NCBI GenBank assembly: GCA_038214535.1
Contig: JBBQRS010000051.1
Span: forward strand, 1 to 32,130
Direction of reading: 5' to 3'
Length of the DNA stretch: 32,130 nucleotides
Source: JBBQRS01 sp038214535
GTDB taxonomy: Bacteria; Chloroflexota; Anaerolineae; CG2-30-64-16
In this document: positions 17,027 to 25,861 of the stretch, one piece after another
Layout of the letters: the number at the start of each line of letters is the position of its first letter
How positions within the stretch are numbered: the first letter of the stretch is position 1
The notes under the pieces: generated by a model
Database searches by the model: none
What the model was told of the DNA's origin: nothing
What the model saw: the letters and a program-made list of their open reading frames with translations, nothing else
Made by a program: the position numbers and the translations under genes

Positions 17027-19885
17027 TCAGCCCGGCTCGTGGTATCTGTAGACCAGTTCCACGCTATCCACCCGGACTTCACTGCTCCCCTCATGCCGGA
17101 TACGAAACGTCACATTCGGCAACAAGTTCGGCCCGGCGACCCCAAACTCTACGGCGAAAGTCTGATAGGCATCCGGCGATGCAAAGTCGGCGGCAGAAAG
17201 CGCCCGCGATGCGATCACGTTGCCGCCGGAGAGCACTTCCAATGTCGCCACAGAACCGGCGCCATTATCCGCAGCGGCCCTTAGTGTAAAATCCACCCGG
17301 TAGTCGCCGGGAACCAGGTTGCCGACCGGCATTTCGATGGCTGCACCCTGCGGCGCGTCCCGACCAGCAAAGCGCACCTTCCCGCCCGACGCGCTTTCAT
17401 CCTCAACGATGGCAAACGCCGGGTCGCTCGACGCAGCCTCCGCCTCAAAGCGGCCCGCGGGCAGGTCGGCGGCCAACGGCAGCAACCGCACCTGATCCGC
17501 CAATAGCACGTCCGGGCCGTGATAGAGGATGCGATACTCCAGGTCGGGCCAGATCTCATGGAGTTCCACGTCTACGGGAAACGCAATATACGTGCTTGAA
17601 GCAGCGACGTCGCCGGAGGATACATCTTCGCCCGCCAACGCGCCGCCTGCCGCGTTCGAGAAAATGTCCACCGTCGCAACCGGGTTATCTCCGCTCGTGA
17701 CCTCCGACAACAACAGGAACTCCGCACGGTATCTGCCGGGGAACAGCGCCTCATACGGGCCATACGTCAGCGCGTTTTTCTCATCGTCGTGACGGGAACC
17801 GGGTTCCACACGCCGAGCGCGCCCCTGGGATGCAAGCGGGTCCGCGATGATCGAATCGGGGAAGTCGCTGCGCAACTCTTCGGCTTCATGCCGGCTGGTC
17901 AGCAGGACGCGAACTGTCGCGCCGTTGGATGAGGGATCAGCCCCGCGTCCCAGGATCAGGCAGCCCTCCTGTTCGCGCACCAGCCCGTATTCGCCGCTCA
18001 CGATGTACGGCGCGAGCTCCCGAATCGCGTCCAGCCGCCCGTCCTGCTCGATGAAGGGCCAGAAATTCGCCGCGGGATCGGCATCGAAGGCGATATATTC
18101 CGCGTCCTTGACGATGGGGAAAAGGTAAATCTCGCTGCGGCTGGAGAGATGCGGCGCGAGGTCACTCATCGCGCTGACGGACGCATCGCGCGGGATCACG
18201 CCGAGACACTCGCGCACCGCAGCCGCGCGCTGCGTTTGCAGCGTCATGCCCGCAAAGTTTTGCGACAGGATCCAGCCGTAGCTATAATTCATCGCCAGCC
18301 CCGCCACAATCAGCCCTGCGGCCAGCGGTCCCGCGGCGATCAGCGGCCCATCGTGATCCGCGTGGCGCAATGACAGGACGGCTCTCGCCCCCCGCGCCGT
18401 GAGATAGAACGCAAAGGGGATGAAAATCGCCGGGTAGTGATAGGCGATGCTGAACTGCGCGTCGATATTTGTGAGCAGTGAAATGGCGATCGCGGGGAGC
18501 GCGGCGATCCACGCGCGACCCCCCAGCAGGGGCAGGAACAAGAGCGGCAGCATAATTTGCGCAAGATAGACCAAGCGATCCGGATTCGAGAAGATCAGCG
18601 TGATAACGTAGAACGGATTGGTGAGCAACGTGCTTGCGATGGCCGCAAGGCCAAACTCGCCGGGCGCCATCATCGCATCGAATCGGTTGAGTTGCGGCGC
18701 GCCGCCCAATGCGGGCATCACCACCTGCGTGACGATCAAGAAATACGCCAGCCCGATCACAGCCAACGCCGCGCCCGACCGGAATCGCCCCTTGCCGACG
18801 AACACATACGCGCCGATGGCGGCAACCGTCAGGCCGAGTTCTTCCTTTACCAGCATCGCCAGCAGCAGCGTCACCACAAAGGCGCGGTCACGACCCGACT
18901 CCAGAAAATAGAGGCTGAAGAGCAGCAGTGGCGTCGCCAGGACGATCTGGTGGAAGTCGAACGTATTGGCCCCGTGCAGCGCCGGATAGAGCAGATAGAC
19001 CCCGCCCAGCGCCGTCGCAAGCAGGGCATTACGGGTGATGCGCTGCGTCAGCAAGTATACCGGAATTGCACCCACCCCCAATGCAATGCTCTGGATCAGC
19101 AGCAACATCCGCGCATCCTGGTAGAGGACATAGACTGGGACGAGCAGATAAAAAATGGGAATAAAGTGCTCACCCAGGTAGTTGATAGCCTGCACGCCGT
19201 GCTGCGTCGAGCGCGGGTATCCGCCATGCAGCAAGGTGTAGAGTACCTGGTCATGAATGCCCAGGTCGAAGGAGTGCGTCATAAAAGCATTATGCCGCGC
19301 GATGGTCAGCCAGGTCATGTAAATGGCGTAGAGCGCGGCCAGCAAGCCGATGATGAGCAGCCCGGCCTCCGGGCCGCGCCCCCCGAACGTGCGCCGTTCG
19401 AGGAAGCCGCCGTCGGTGGGCCAACGCATTGTCGCGGCGGCCAGCCCGGCCGGCAGCCCCATGCCGGCGACCAGCCCCATCGTCAGCCAGGGGCGACGTT
19501 CGGGCAGCCCGGCCAGCATGAGGATCGGCAAGAACGGCAGCAGCGTCAGTCCCAGCAAGCCGCCAGAAACCCGATCGAGCCACGCGACGGGGTCGCCGCC
19601 CCCGCGTCCCCGCAGATAGCCGCCCAACAGCCAGACGGCCAGCGCGAACAGCGCGACCAACACCAGCACGGCGAACGATGGTCGCGCGCCGCCGGTGGCT
19701 TGATTCGTCAGAATATAGTCTTCCAGCGTCGCGCGGTGCGTGAGTTCCCACGCGAAGAGCGCGACCGCATAGCCGCCCGCCAGCGCGTACAGAGCGTTCT
19801 TAAGGTGACTCATGTCGCGCAGGTATGCGATGACGGCGCGGGCAGGCGCGTTATTGTGATCGGGAGGCTTGAAATGGACTGTCAT
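17027..19885 (-). CDS. DUF2079 family membrane protein with two C-terminal carbohydrate-binding-like domains
   Basis: Predicted 952-residue protein. After four or five N-terminal helices comes the DUF2079 core: FDLGIHDQ (~205-212) in an outer loop, GEHFIPIFYLLVP, LLLIQSIALGVGAIPVYLL and FDFHQI, then helices to about residue 540. DUF2079 proteins are of unknown function, but their topology and acidic outer-loop motif resemble GT-C enzymes. Unlike its neighbours, the tail has two repeats of another beta-sandwich type (~713-800 and ~859-950: PGRYRAEF/PGDYRVDF, then YRILYHG/FRIRHEG and a final V-D-x-V-x-L strand), reminiscent of CBM6/35 or malectin-like folds. The ATG at 19885 lies about 33 bp after a predicted transcription start; M25 (19813) is an alternative, and neither has a good ribosome binding site. 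It is convergent with the operon to its left and divergent from the gene to its right. Confidence 0.82.
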   Translation of the reverse strand: MTVHFKPPDHNNAPARAVIAYLRDMSHLKNALYALAGGYAVALFAWELTHRATLEDYILTNQATGGARPSFAVLVLVALFALAVWLLGGYLRGRGGGDPVAWLDRVSGGLLGLTLLPFLPILMLAGLPERRPWLTMGLVAGMGLPAGLAAATMRWPTDGGFLERRTFGGRGPEAGLLIIGLLAALYAIYMTWLTIARHNAFMTHSFDLGIHDQVLYTLLHGGYPRSTQHGVQAINYLGEHFIPIFYLLVPVYVLYQDARMLLLIQSIALGVGAIPVYLLTQRITRNALLATALGGVYLLYPALHGANTFDFHQIVLATPLLLFSLYFLESGRDRAFVVTLLLAMLVKEELGLTVAAIGAYVFVGKGRFRSGAALAVIGLAYFLIVTQVVMPALGGAPQLNRFDAMMAPGEFGLAAIASTLLTNPFYVITLIFSNPDRLVYLAQIMLPLLFLPLLGGRAWIAALPAIAISLLTNIDAQFSIAYHYPAIFIPFAFYLTARGARAVLSLRHADHDGPLIAAGPLAAGLIVAGLAMNYSYGWILSQNFAGMTLQTQRAAAVRECLGVIPRDASVSAMSDLAPHLSSRSEIYLFPIVKDAEYIAFDADPAANFWPFIEQDGRLDAIRELAPYIVSGEYGLVREQEGCLILGRGADPSSNGATVRVLLTSRHEAEELRSDFPDSIIADPLASQGRARRVEPGSRHDDEKNALTYGPYEALFPGRYRAEFLLLSEVTSGDNPVATVDIFSNAAGGALAGEDVSSGDVAASSTYIAFPVDVELHEIWPDLEYRILYHGPDVLLADQVRLLPLAADLPAGRFEAEAASSDPAFAIVEDESASGGKVRFAGRDAPQGAAIEMPVGNLVPGDYRVDFTLRAAADNGAGSVATLEVLSGGNVIASRALSAADFASPDAYQTFAVEFGVAGPNLLPNVTFRIRHEGSSEVRVDSVELVYRYHEPG

Positions 19886-19924
19886 AGATGTTTTATCTGG
19901 CGGATGACGCGAACCGCCTCGTGG

Positions 19925-19953
19925 ATTTTAGCCCACTTCAGCCTGCTTATCAA
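19925..19953 (-). promoter_or_regulatory. promoter for the DUF2079 gene
   Basis: On the minus strand, TTGATA (19948-19953) is followed after exactly 17 bp by TAAAAT (19925-19930), a close match to the housekeeping sigma consensus. Transcription would start near 19918 and give a leader of about 33 nt to the ATG at 19885. Confidence 0.65.
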
Positions 19954-20020
19954 GGCGCAAATCCTCTAACATGCCGGCCGTGTACAGGGCTGCGGCAAAC
20001 CGGGTCTTCAGCCGGTCGTA

Positions 20021-20029
20021 TGCTATAAT
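20021..20029 (+). promoter_or_regulatory. extended -10 promoter for the YfhO-GT39 fusion gene
   Basis: TGCTATAAT is a perfect TATAAT box with the TGN extension; no good -35 box lies 17 bp upstream, which extended -10 promoters can do without. Transcription would start near 20036, about 50 nt before the favoured TTG start at 20086. It is back to back with the promoter of the DUF2079 gene. Confidence 0.6.
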
Positions 20030-20085
20030 CGGGGTGGCCGGAAGCGGATATCTGCTTGCCGCGCCTCCGCCTGGAGTATCGTCAT

Positions 20086-23000
20086 TTGGCCCAAGATCAC
20101 GTTCCACCCGTCGAAACGCAACCCCTTCGCCCGCGCCTGAGCACTGATACGCGGGCGCTGTTGGGCTATCTCATACTGGCCGCGCTCTTCTACCTGCCCC
20201 TGCTGCTCGGCCTGCGCACCTTCCCAAACGGCGACTTCAACCAGCACTTCCTGCCGTTCAGCCTGTTCCAGCGTAGCGAAATCCTCGCGGGCCGCCTTCC
20301 CCTCTGGAACCCGAACACCTACGCAGGACATCCCTTCCTGGCCGATGTCCAGGCGGGCGTCTTCTATCCGCTGAGCAACCTGATCTTGGGCCTCTCGCTG
20401 CCGTGGGCCGACCCTGGCGCGCGTCTGTACTGGCTCCAGCTTGAGGCAACGCTGCACCTTGCGCTGGCCGGATTCTTCACCTACCTGCTGGCGCGCGCGT
20501 TGACGCGCAATAGCGGCGCGGCCTTTCTCGCCGGGGCAACCTTCGCCCTCTCCGGGTATCTCACGGGCTACCCACCGCTGCAACTGGCGGTGCTACGCAC
20601 GGCCATCTGGCTGCCGCTGGTGATGTGGCTGCTGTGGCGCGCGTTCGAGACGCCCGAGCGTTGGCGCGGGTGGACCGGCGCGGCGCTGGCTTATGCCGTC
20701 GCGTTCCTCGCCGGGCATTCGCAGACTTTCCTGTTTACCAGCTATGCCGTCGCCGGATGGCTGGTGTTACTGGCATGGACGCGACGCGGAGCGCTCTCGT
20801 GGGGAGCACTGGCCGGGCGCGTCGTGATCTTCTACGGCGTCTTCCTGAGCCTGAGCGCCGCGCAACTCCTGCCCAGCCTCGAATTCACCCGGTTGAGCGT
20901 GCGCGCGGCAACCGATTATGCCTTCGTGAGCGGCGGCTTCCCGGTGCGCGATACGTGGCAGATACTTTTGCCGGGGGTGCGCACGCTCTTCTCGCCGCTC
21001 TACGTGGGCATCGTCGGGCTGGGGCTGGCGCTGATCGGGGTCACCGCGGCCGCATTGCGCCCCACCGGCGTAAGCTATCGGGCCGGCGCGTTCTTCTTCG
21101 CGGCCCTCGCGCTGATCGCACTGCTGGTAAGCTATGGCGCCAACGGCTTCCTGTATCCCCTGTTCTATCGCTTCGCGCCGGGCTGGAGCCTCTTCCGCGG
21201 ACAGGAGCGCGCCGCGTATCTCGTCGCCTTCGCACTGAGCGTGCTGGTGGCCTACGGCGCGGCCGCGCTGGATGGCCTGCCGCGCGCGCAACGCGCCCGC
21301 AACGTAGCAGTATACGCCGTCGCCGCGGTCGTGGGGATCGCGCTCTTCTACTGGTTCGGGCAGCGGACAGGTCACACTGCCGTGACGCCACATGAGTTCG
21401 CATTACGAGCTGCCGCGGCGTTAGTGCTGTTAGCGGGCTTTGTCGTTGCGGCCCGCGCCGACCTCTCAAGGCGCGGGCGACATATTGCTCTGCTCACGCT
21501 GATCGTCGCCGACCTGTTCGTGGCGAACTACGCCACCAACCTCGATGGAGGAACGCCCGCGCAGAAGGCCGCGCTGCCTCCGGAAGCGGTCGCGACCGCG
21601 TCGGCTGTGGCCGAGGCGGGGCCAGTGAACCTGGGCCTGCCGGGACGCGTCTACAACGAATATCGCGTGTACGATGACTGGGGGATGCTTGCGGGGGTCG
21701 AAGACGTGTGGGGTTCCAGCCCGCTGCGGTTGGCGCGCTACGCGGCGCTGTTCGACGAATTCCCGCTCGACCGCATGTGGCGATTGACCGGGGTTGGGCA
21801 CGTCCTCACGTGGCGACGCGAGCTCTTTGCGCCGGGCGAACTGCTGGCCGAGTTTCCACGCGAGACCGAAACCACCTATCTGCACCGCCTGCCCACGCTG
21901 AACCCGCGCGCCTGGGTGGTGGATCAGGCCCGCATCGCGCCAGACGAGGAAGCGCGGCAGTTGCTGGCTGACGGCAGCTTCGATCTCGAACGCATCGCCG
22001 TCCTCCCGCCGAGTACAGACCCGGACGGCGGCTCCGTGCTGCCCGGCGAGGGGCCGCTGGTCGCGCCCGGGCAGAGCGTCGTCCACTTGACCCGCCTGGC
22101 TCCGAACCGGTGGGTGATAGACGTAGACAGCCAGCACGGCGGGCTGCTGGTTGTCAGCGAGAACTGGATGCCGGGCTGGCGCGCGACCCGCGACACGGGT
22201 ACCCTGCCCGTGATGCGTGCCGACCTCACGTTGCTGGGCATCCCGGTGCGCTCCGGGACGACGCAAATCAAACTGGTATACCGGCCTACTAGCGTGATGG
22301 TCGGGCTGGCGTTGAGCGCGGGGACGCTGGCCTTGTTGGCGCTGGGGTGGATGTGGCGACGCAGGGCAGCGGATGGGAATCGGATAAGCGGATGGCAAGG
22401 TCCGACAGATGCGCAGACGAAACGATTGTGGATGCTGGCGCTGGGCGGAGCGCTGCTGCTGGGGTTCGGGTTGCGCGTGTGGCGGCTGGGCGCGCAAGAG
22501 TTGCGCGGTGATGAGGCGTTCGGCTATTTCTTCACGCAATCGCCCGTCGCGCAACTCATCCGCGACACGATCGCGCTGCGCGAGCCGCACCCGGTGGGCA
22601 GTTACCTGCTACAAGGCGCATGGTGGTCGGTTGCCGGGCATAGCGAGTTCGCCCTGCGCTTCCTGAGCGCCTGGTTCGGCGCGCTGTCTGTGGCGCTGCT
22701 CTATCGCCTGGGCCGCGAGCTGGGTTTCAAACGCGCGACGGTGACCCTGGGCGCAGCTTTGTTAGCAATCAGCCCGTACGCGATCTGGCACAGCCAGGAT
22801 GCGCGCATGTACAGCATCAGCATGGCGCTGACCCTGGCAAGCACCGTCCTCTTCGTGGCCGCGCTGCGCAGTGGACGGCTATCGTTGTGGGCGGGCTACA
22901 TCGGGATCAGTTGGGCCGCGCTCCACGTGCATTATTTCGCGGCGTTCGTGCTGCTGGCGCACGGCTTATATATTTTTATCCTCGCATGGATCGCCAAAGA

Positions 23001-24297
23001 TGCCCGCCGTAACCTCCTACGTTGGGTGGGCGCGATGGCGTTATTGGCGCTGCTCTACCTACCGTGGCTGATCGCCGCGCGCGCCACGTTGGCGGGTTAT
23101 CGCGGCAACGGCGATTCGCCCGGCTTCGCGGCGATGCTGGAACGGGCGGTGAGCGTCTTTGCCGTCGGGGAAACGGTTCCAACGGGGCAACGGCTGTGGT
23201 GGGCCGTCCTCGCAGGCGCATTGTTGCTCATCGCGGCGTATCGGTTGGCGCGCAGCGGTGGTGAGGCGCACCGGGCGCTCTTGCTGCTGGCGCTCTACCT
23301 GGGCGCGCCGGTGCTCGTCACCTGGCTCAGCGCGCTGAACCGGCCCATCTTCAACGAACGTTACCTGATCGCCGCAGCCCCGCCCTTCTACCTCTTGCTG
23401 GCCGCCGCTGTGTTGGGATACGCAGAACTACGCCCCGGTCTTGACGCGCCGCGCCGGTTGAGTTTCGGTGCGGCTGCCTTACTCGCCCTTCTTGGAATCG
23501 GGATGCTGGCGTCGTTGGGGCGTTATGACACGGAGCCGGCATACAGCAAAACGCGCGGCTGGCGTGAGCTGGCGCAGGCGATGCGCGTTGAGGCGGGAGG
23601 GGCCGACGCCAGTCGCGTCCGCCTCGCGCAAAGCTATCCCGATCCGGTGTTGTGGTATTATACCGGCCCGGTGGCGCACCTGGTGTTGCCCCCTGCCGCG
23701 AACGACGCGGCCGCGGCGCAACGCGAGGTCGCCAGTCTGATGGAAGCCGGCATCGAACGCGTGGTGCTTGCCGTGCAGCCCGACGATTCCTGGGACGCGC
23801 AAGGCATCGCTCAGACGGCGTTGGCCGGGTCTTACACCCTGGCCGGGACGCAGGATGTCGCGGGGTGGCAGGTAGAGACCTACGCGCGCCCACCCGACGC
23901 ACTGACGGCGCTGGATGCGACGTTCGAGAACGGCGTGACGCTGAAGGGCGCGGCCATTCAGGACGAACATCTGGAACCCGGCGAGCTGCTGATCGTCTAT
24001 CTAATGTGGGGCGGCGACGCGACCGGATTGACCGGGAGCGAGAAGCTGACGTTACAACTGCTGGACGAAACGGGCGCGCTGATCGCACAAACAGATACGC
24101 CGTTTACCGCAAGCAACCTCGCAGCGGACAGCGCTGCCCAACCGCGCGCCTATGCCATCACGCTCCCATGGGAATTGCCGCAGGGCGCCTATCGCGTCAT
24201 TGCCGCGCTATATGACCCTGAACAAGAGGGCGCGCCGCGCATCAAAACGCGAGATGGCGCCGACGCCGTAACCCTCACCACTGTGACGACGCCATGA
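20086..24297 (+). CDS. YfhO-GT39 fusion, giant two-domain membrane glycosyltransferase
   Basis: About 1403 residues from TTG 20086, which has GGAG nine bases upstream; TTG 20056 would add ten residues. The N-terminal half is YfhO-like: N-G-D-F-N-Q-H-F-L-P-F in the first outer loop (nt ~20227-20259), WNPNTYAGHPF, about twelve helices, and the family's GWRATRDTG outer domain ending in a helix near nt 22300. After a short linker a complete GT39/PMT_2 enzyme begins at about nt 22430, with R-G-D-E-A-F (nt ~22504), REPHPVGSY, LRFLSAWFG and SQDARMYS motifs and ten or so more helices. One copy of the shared beta-sandwich module closes the protein (nt ~23930-24290). YfhO proteins are known as GT-C enzymes glycosylating lipoteichoic acid in Bacillus and Listeria. 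Two active-site loops in one chain suggest two successive sugar transfers, which is inference. Confidence 0.82.
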   Translation: MAQDHVPPVETQPLRPRLSTDTRALLGYLILAALFYLPLLLGLRTFPNGDFNQHFLPFSLFQRSEILAGRLPLWNPNTYAGHPFLADVQAGVFYPLSNLILGLSLPWADPGARLYWLQLEATLHLALAGFFTYLLARALTRNSGAAFLAGATFALSGYLTGYPPLQLAVLRTAIWLPLVMWLLWRAFETPERWRGWTGAALAYAVAFLAGHSQTFLFTSYAVAGWLVLLAWTRRGALSWGALAGRVVIFYGVFLSLSAAQLLPSLEFTRLSVRAATDYAFVSGGFPVRDTWQILLPGVRTLFSPLYVGIVGLGLALIGVTAAALRPTGVSYRAGAFFFAALALIALLVSYGANGFLYPLFYRFAPGWSLFRGQERAAYLVAFALSVLVAYGAAALDGLPRAQRARNVAVYAVAAVVGIALFYWFGQRTGHTAVTPHEFALRAAAALVLLAGFVVAARADLSRRGRHIALLTLIVADLFVANYATNLDGGTPAQKAALPPEAVATASAVAEAGPVNLGLPGRVYNEYRVYDDWGMLAGVEDVWGSSPLRLARYAALFDEFPLDRMWRLTGVGHVLTWRRELFAPGELLAEFPRETETTYLHRLPTLNPRAWVVDQARIAPDEEARQLLADGSFDLERIAVLPPSTDPDGGSVLPGEGPLVAPGQSVVHLTRLAPNRWVIDVDSQHGGLLVVSENWMPGWRATRDTGTLPVMRADLTLLGIPVRSGTTQIKLVYRPTSVMVGLALSAGTLALLALGWMWRRRAADGNRISGWQGPTDAQTKRLWMLALGGALLLGFGLRVWRLGAQELRGDEAFGYFFTQSPVAQLIRDTIALREPHPVGSYLLQGAWWSVAGHSEFALRFLSAWFGALSVALLYRLGRELGFKRATVTLGAALLAISPYAIWHSQDARMYSISMALTLASTVLFVAALRSGRLSLWAGYIGISWAALHVHYFAAFVLLAHGLYIFILAWIAKDARRNLLRWVGAMALLALLYLPWLIAARATLAGYRGNGDSPGFAAMLERAVSVFAVGETVPTGQRLWWAVLAGALLLIAAYRLARSGGEAHRALLLLALYLGAPVLVTWLSALNRPIFNERYLIAAAPPFYLLLAAAVLGYAELRPGLDAPRRLSFGAAALLALLGIGMLASLGRYDTEPAYSKTRGWRELAQAMRVEAGGADASRVRLAQSYPDPVLWYYTGPVAHLVLPPAANDAAAAQREVASLMEAGIERVVLAVQPDDSWDAQGIAQTALAGSYTLAGTQDVAGWQVETYARPPDALTALDATFENGVTLKGAAIQDEHLEPGELLIVYLMWGGDATGLTGSEKLTLQLLDETGALIAQTDTPFTASNLAADSAAQPRAYAITLPWELPQGAYRVIAALYDPEQEGAPRIKTRDGADAVTLTTVTTP

Positions 24298-24301
24298 AAT
24301 A

Positions 24302-25852
24302 TTGTATGATTGGGCTGAGGCGAATACTATCGTGCAAACTGCGCTAAACCGAATCGAAGGCGCGTTCTTCAGCCCGGATAAGCGAATTTCCGGGCTGACG
24401 TTGGCCGCGCTCATTCTTGGCGGGGCACTGGGAGCGGCGCTCCTGGTCGCCGCCGTAGGCCCGCTCTACGCCGTGGCCGCCCTGCTGGGCGCTGCCGGCG
24501 TACTCCTGGTGCTGCGCGACATGCGTTGGGGCTTCATCGTGGTGCTGGCCGTCGTAGCGCTGGTTCCTTTCGGCGCGCTCCCCGTTAAAATCGTCTTCAC
24601 GCCCTCTTTTCTCGACGTGGCGCTGGCGGGGGTCTATTTCGTCTGGATCCTGCGGATTGCCACGCGCCGGCAAGAGGGGTTGCCCGGAACAGGGCTGAGC
24701 GTGCCTGTGTTTTTGTTCCTGGCGCTGGCCGGTTTCGCGTTCTTCAACGGCCTGCGGTTCGGGTTTCCCAGTGTAACCACGATCCGCAACATCGCCGAGT
24801 TGGGGCTGGCGATCCTTTTCTTCTTCGTCGTGTTGAGTTGGGCGAAGGATGAACCCGAACTCTATTTTCTGGCGCGCGTCATCATGGTGATGGGCGCGGC
24901 GACCGCTGCCATTGCGGTTGCGTTCTACGTGATCCCGGCGACGTGGACGATCCGTGTTCTCGATGCGTTGGGCCGGTTCAACTATCCCGGCGGCGCGGGC
25001 GCGCTGCGCTACATCGAAGATGACCCCGCAAACGCCATGCGCGCTATCGGCACCATGGTAGACCCCAACGTGCTGGGCGGATTCATGATCCTCATCACCG
25101 CGCTCACCGCGCCGCAACTGGTAAGCGCACAACCGCTGTTCGGTCGGAAGTGGATCGCCCTCTTCCTGGGGCTGGAACTGGCGGCGCTCTATCTGACCTA
25201 CAGCCGGGGATCTTTGCTGGGTTTGGCCGCCGCTGTGCTGGTGATCGGCGTCCTGCGCTATCGCAAGCTGCTATGGCTTTCTTTGGCCGCGGGCGCGCTG
25301 TTCCTGCTGCTGCCGCCTGCCCAAGCCTACGTCGCCCGCTTTACAGAGGGTATCTTGCTTCAGGATCGCGCCACGCTGATGCGGCTCGGTGAATATCGCG
25401 ATGCCCTGGGTCTCATCGGTCGTTATCCGTGGTTTGGCGTGGGCTTCTCCGGTTCGCCCGACGCCGACCTGTACGTCGGCGTCTCCAGCCTCTATCTGCT
25501 GATGGCGGAGGAGATGGGTGTGATCGGCGTCCTGAGCTTCCTCGGCGTCATTGCCGGATTCTTCATCATCCTGTGGCAGGGCTGGCGTGATCTGACCCAC
25601 AGTGGCCGGCCCAACCCCCGGCTCGAAGCGTTGCTGCTTGGCATCGGCGCGGCGGTCGCCGGAGTGATGGTGGGCGGCATTTTCGATCACTATTTATTCA
25701 ATCTGGTTTATCCGCATATGGCGGTGTTGTTCTGGCTCTACCTGGGGTTGGGCGTGCGCGCCAGTCAAATCGCGCGCCGACCGGCCCTGGACTCCCCGCT
25801 CAGCGCGATTCGCGTGATGCCGCAGTCAGGGCAAACGCCGGAACTTACCTGA
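24302..25852 (+). CDS. O-antigen ligase/polymerase-like membrane protein (Wzy_C family)
   Basis: 516 residues from TTG 24302, or 506 from GTG 24332; the GTG has GAGG eleven bases upstream and removes only polar residues, so it may be the true start. About twelve helices flank a large outer loop. Family marks are TYSRGSLLGLAA (~299-310) and RYPWFGVGFSG (~375-385), the arrangement seen in WaaL ligases, Wzy polymerases and PilO/PglL-type O-oligosaccharyltransferases. These enzymes act on undecaprenyl-linked glycans outside the membrane. In this locus it would be the step that polymerises or transfers glycan built by the neighbouring GT-C proteins. Most Chloroflexota are thought to lack LPS, so a protein or wall-lipid acceptor is more likely than lipid A. 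It follows the fusion gene by 4 bp, probably on the same transcript. Confidence 0.8.
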   Translation: MYDWAEANTIVQTALNRIEGAFFSPDKRISGLTLAALILGGALGAALLVAAVGPLYAVAALLGAAGVLLVLRDMRWGFIVVLAVVALVPFGALPVKIVFTPSFLDVALAGVYFVWILRIATRRQEGLPGTGLSVPVFLFLALAGFAFFNGLRFGFPSVTTIRNIAELGLAILFFFVVLSWAKDEPELYFLARVIMVMGAATAAIAVAFYVIPATWTIRVLDALGRFNYPGGAGALRYIEDDPANAMRAIGTMVDPNVLGGFMILITALTAPQLVSAQPLFGRKWIALFLGLELAALYLTYSRGSLLGLAAAVLVIGVLRYRKLLWLSLAAGALFLLLPPAQAYVARFTEGILLQDRATLMRLGEYRDALGLIGRYPWFGVGFSGSPDADLYVGVSSLYLLMAEEMGVIGVLSFLGVIAGFFIILWQGWRDLTHSGRPNPRLEALLLGIGAAVAGVMVGGIFDHYLFNLVYPHMAVLFWLYLGLGVRASQIARRPALDSPLSAIRVMPQSGQTPELT

Positions 25853-25861
25853 GGAGGGAAC

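Noticed and set aside
18557..19969. Long rightward open frame (470 codons)
   Set aside because: It is antisense to the DUF2079 gene; its translation is low-complexity Q/R/H-rich, as expected from a GC-rich shadow frame, and it has no family motifs.
21466..22590. Long leftward open frame (374 codons)
   Set aside because: Shadow of the YfhO-GT39 gene: Q/R-rich translation, no helices or motifs.
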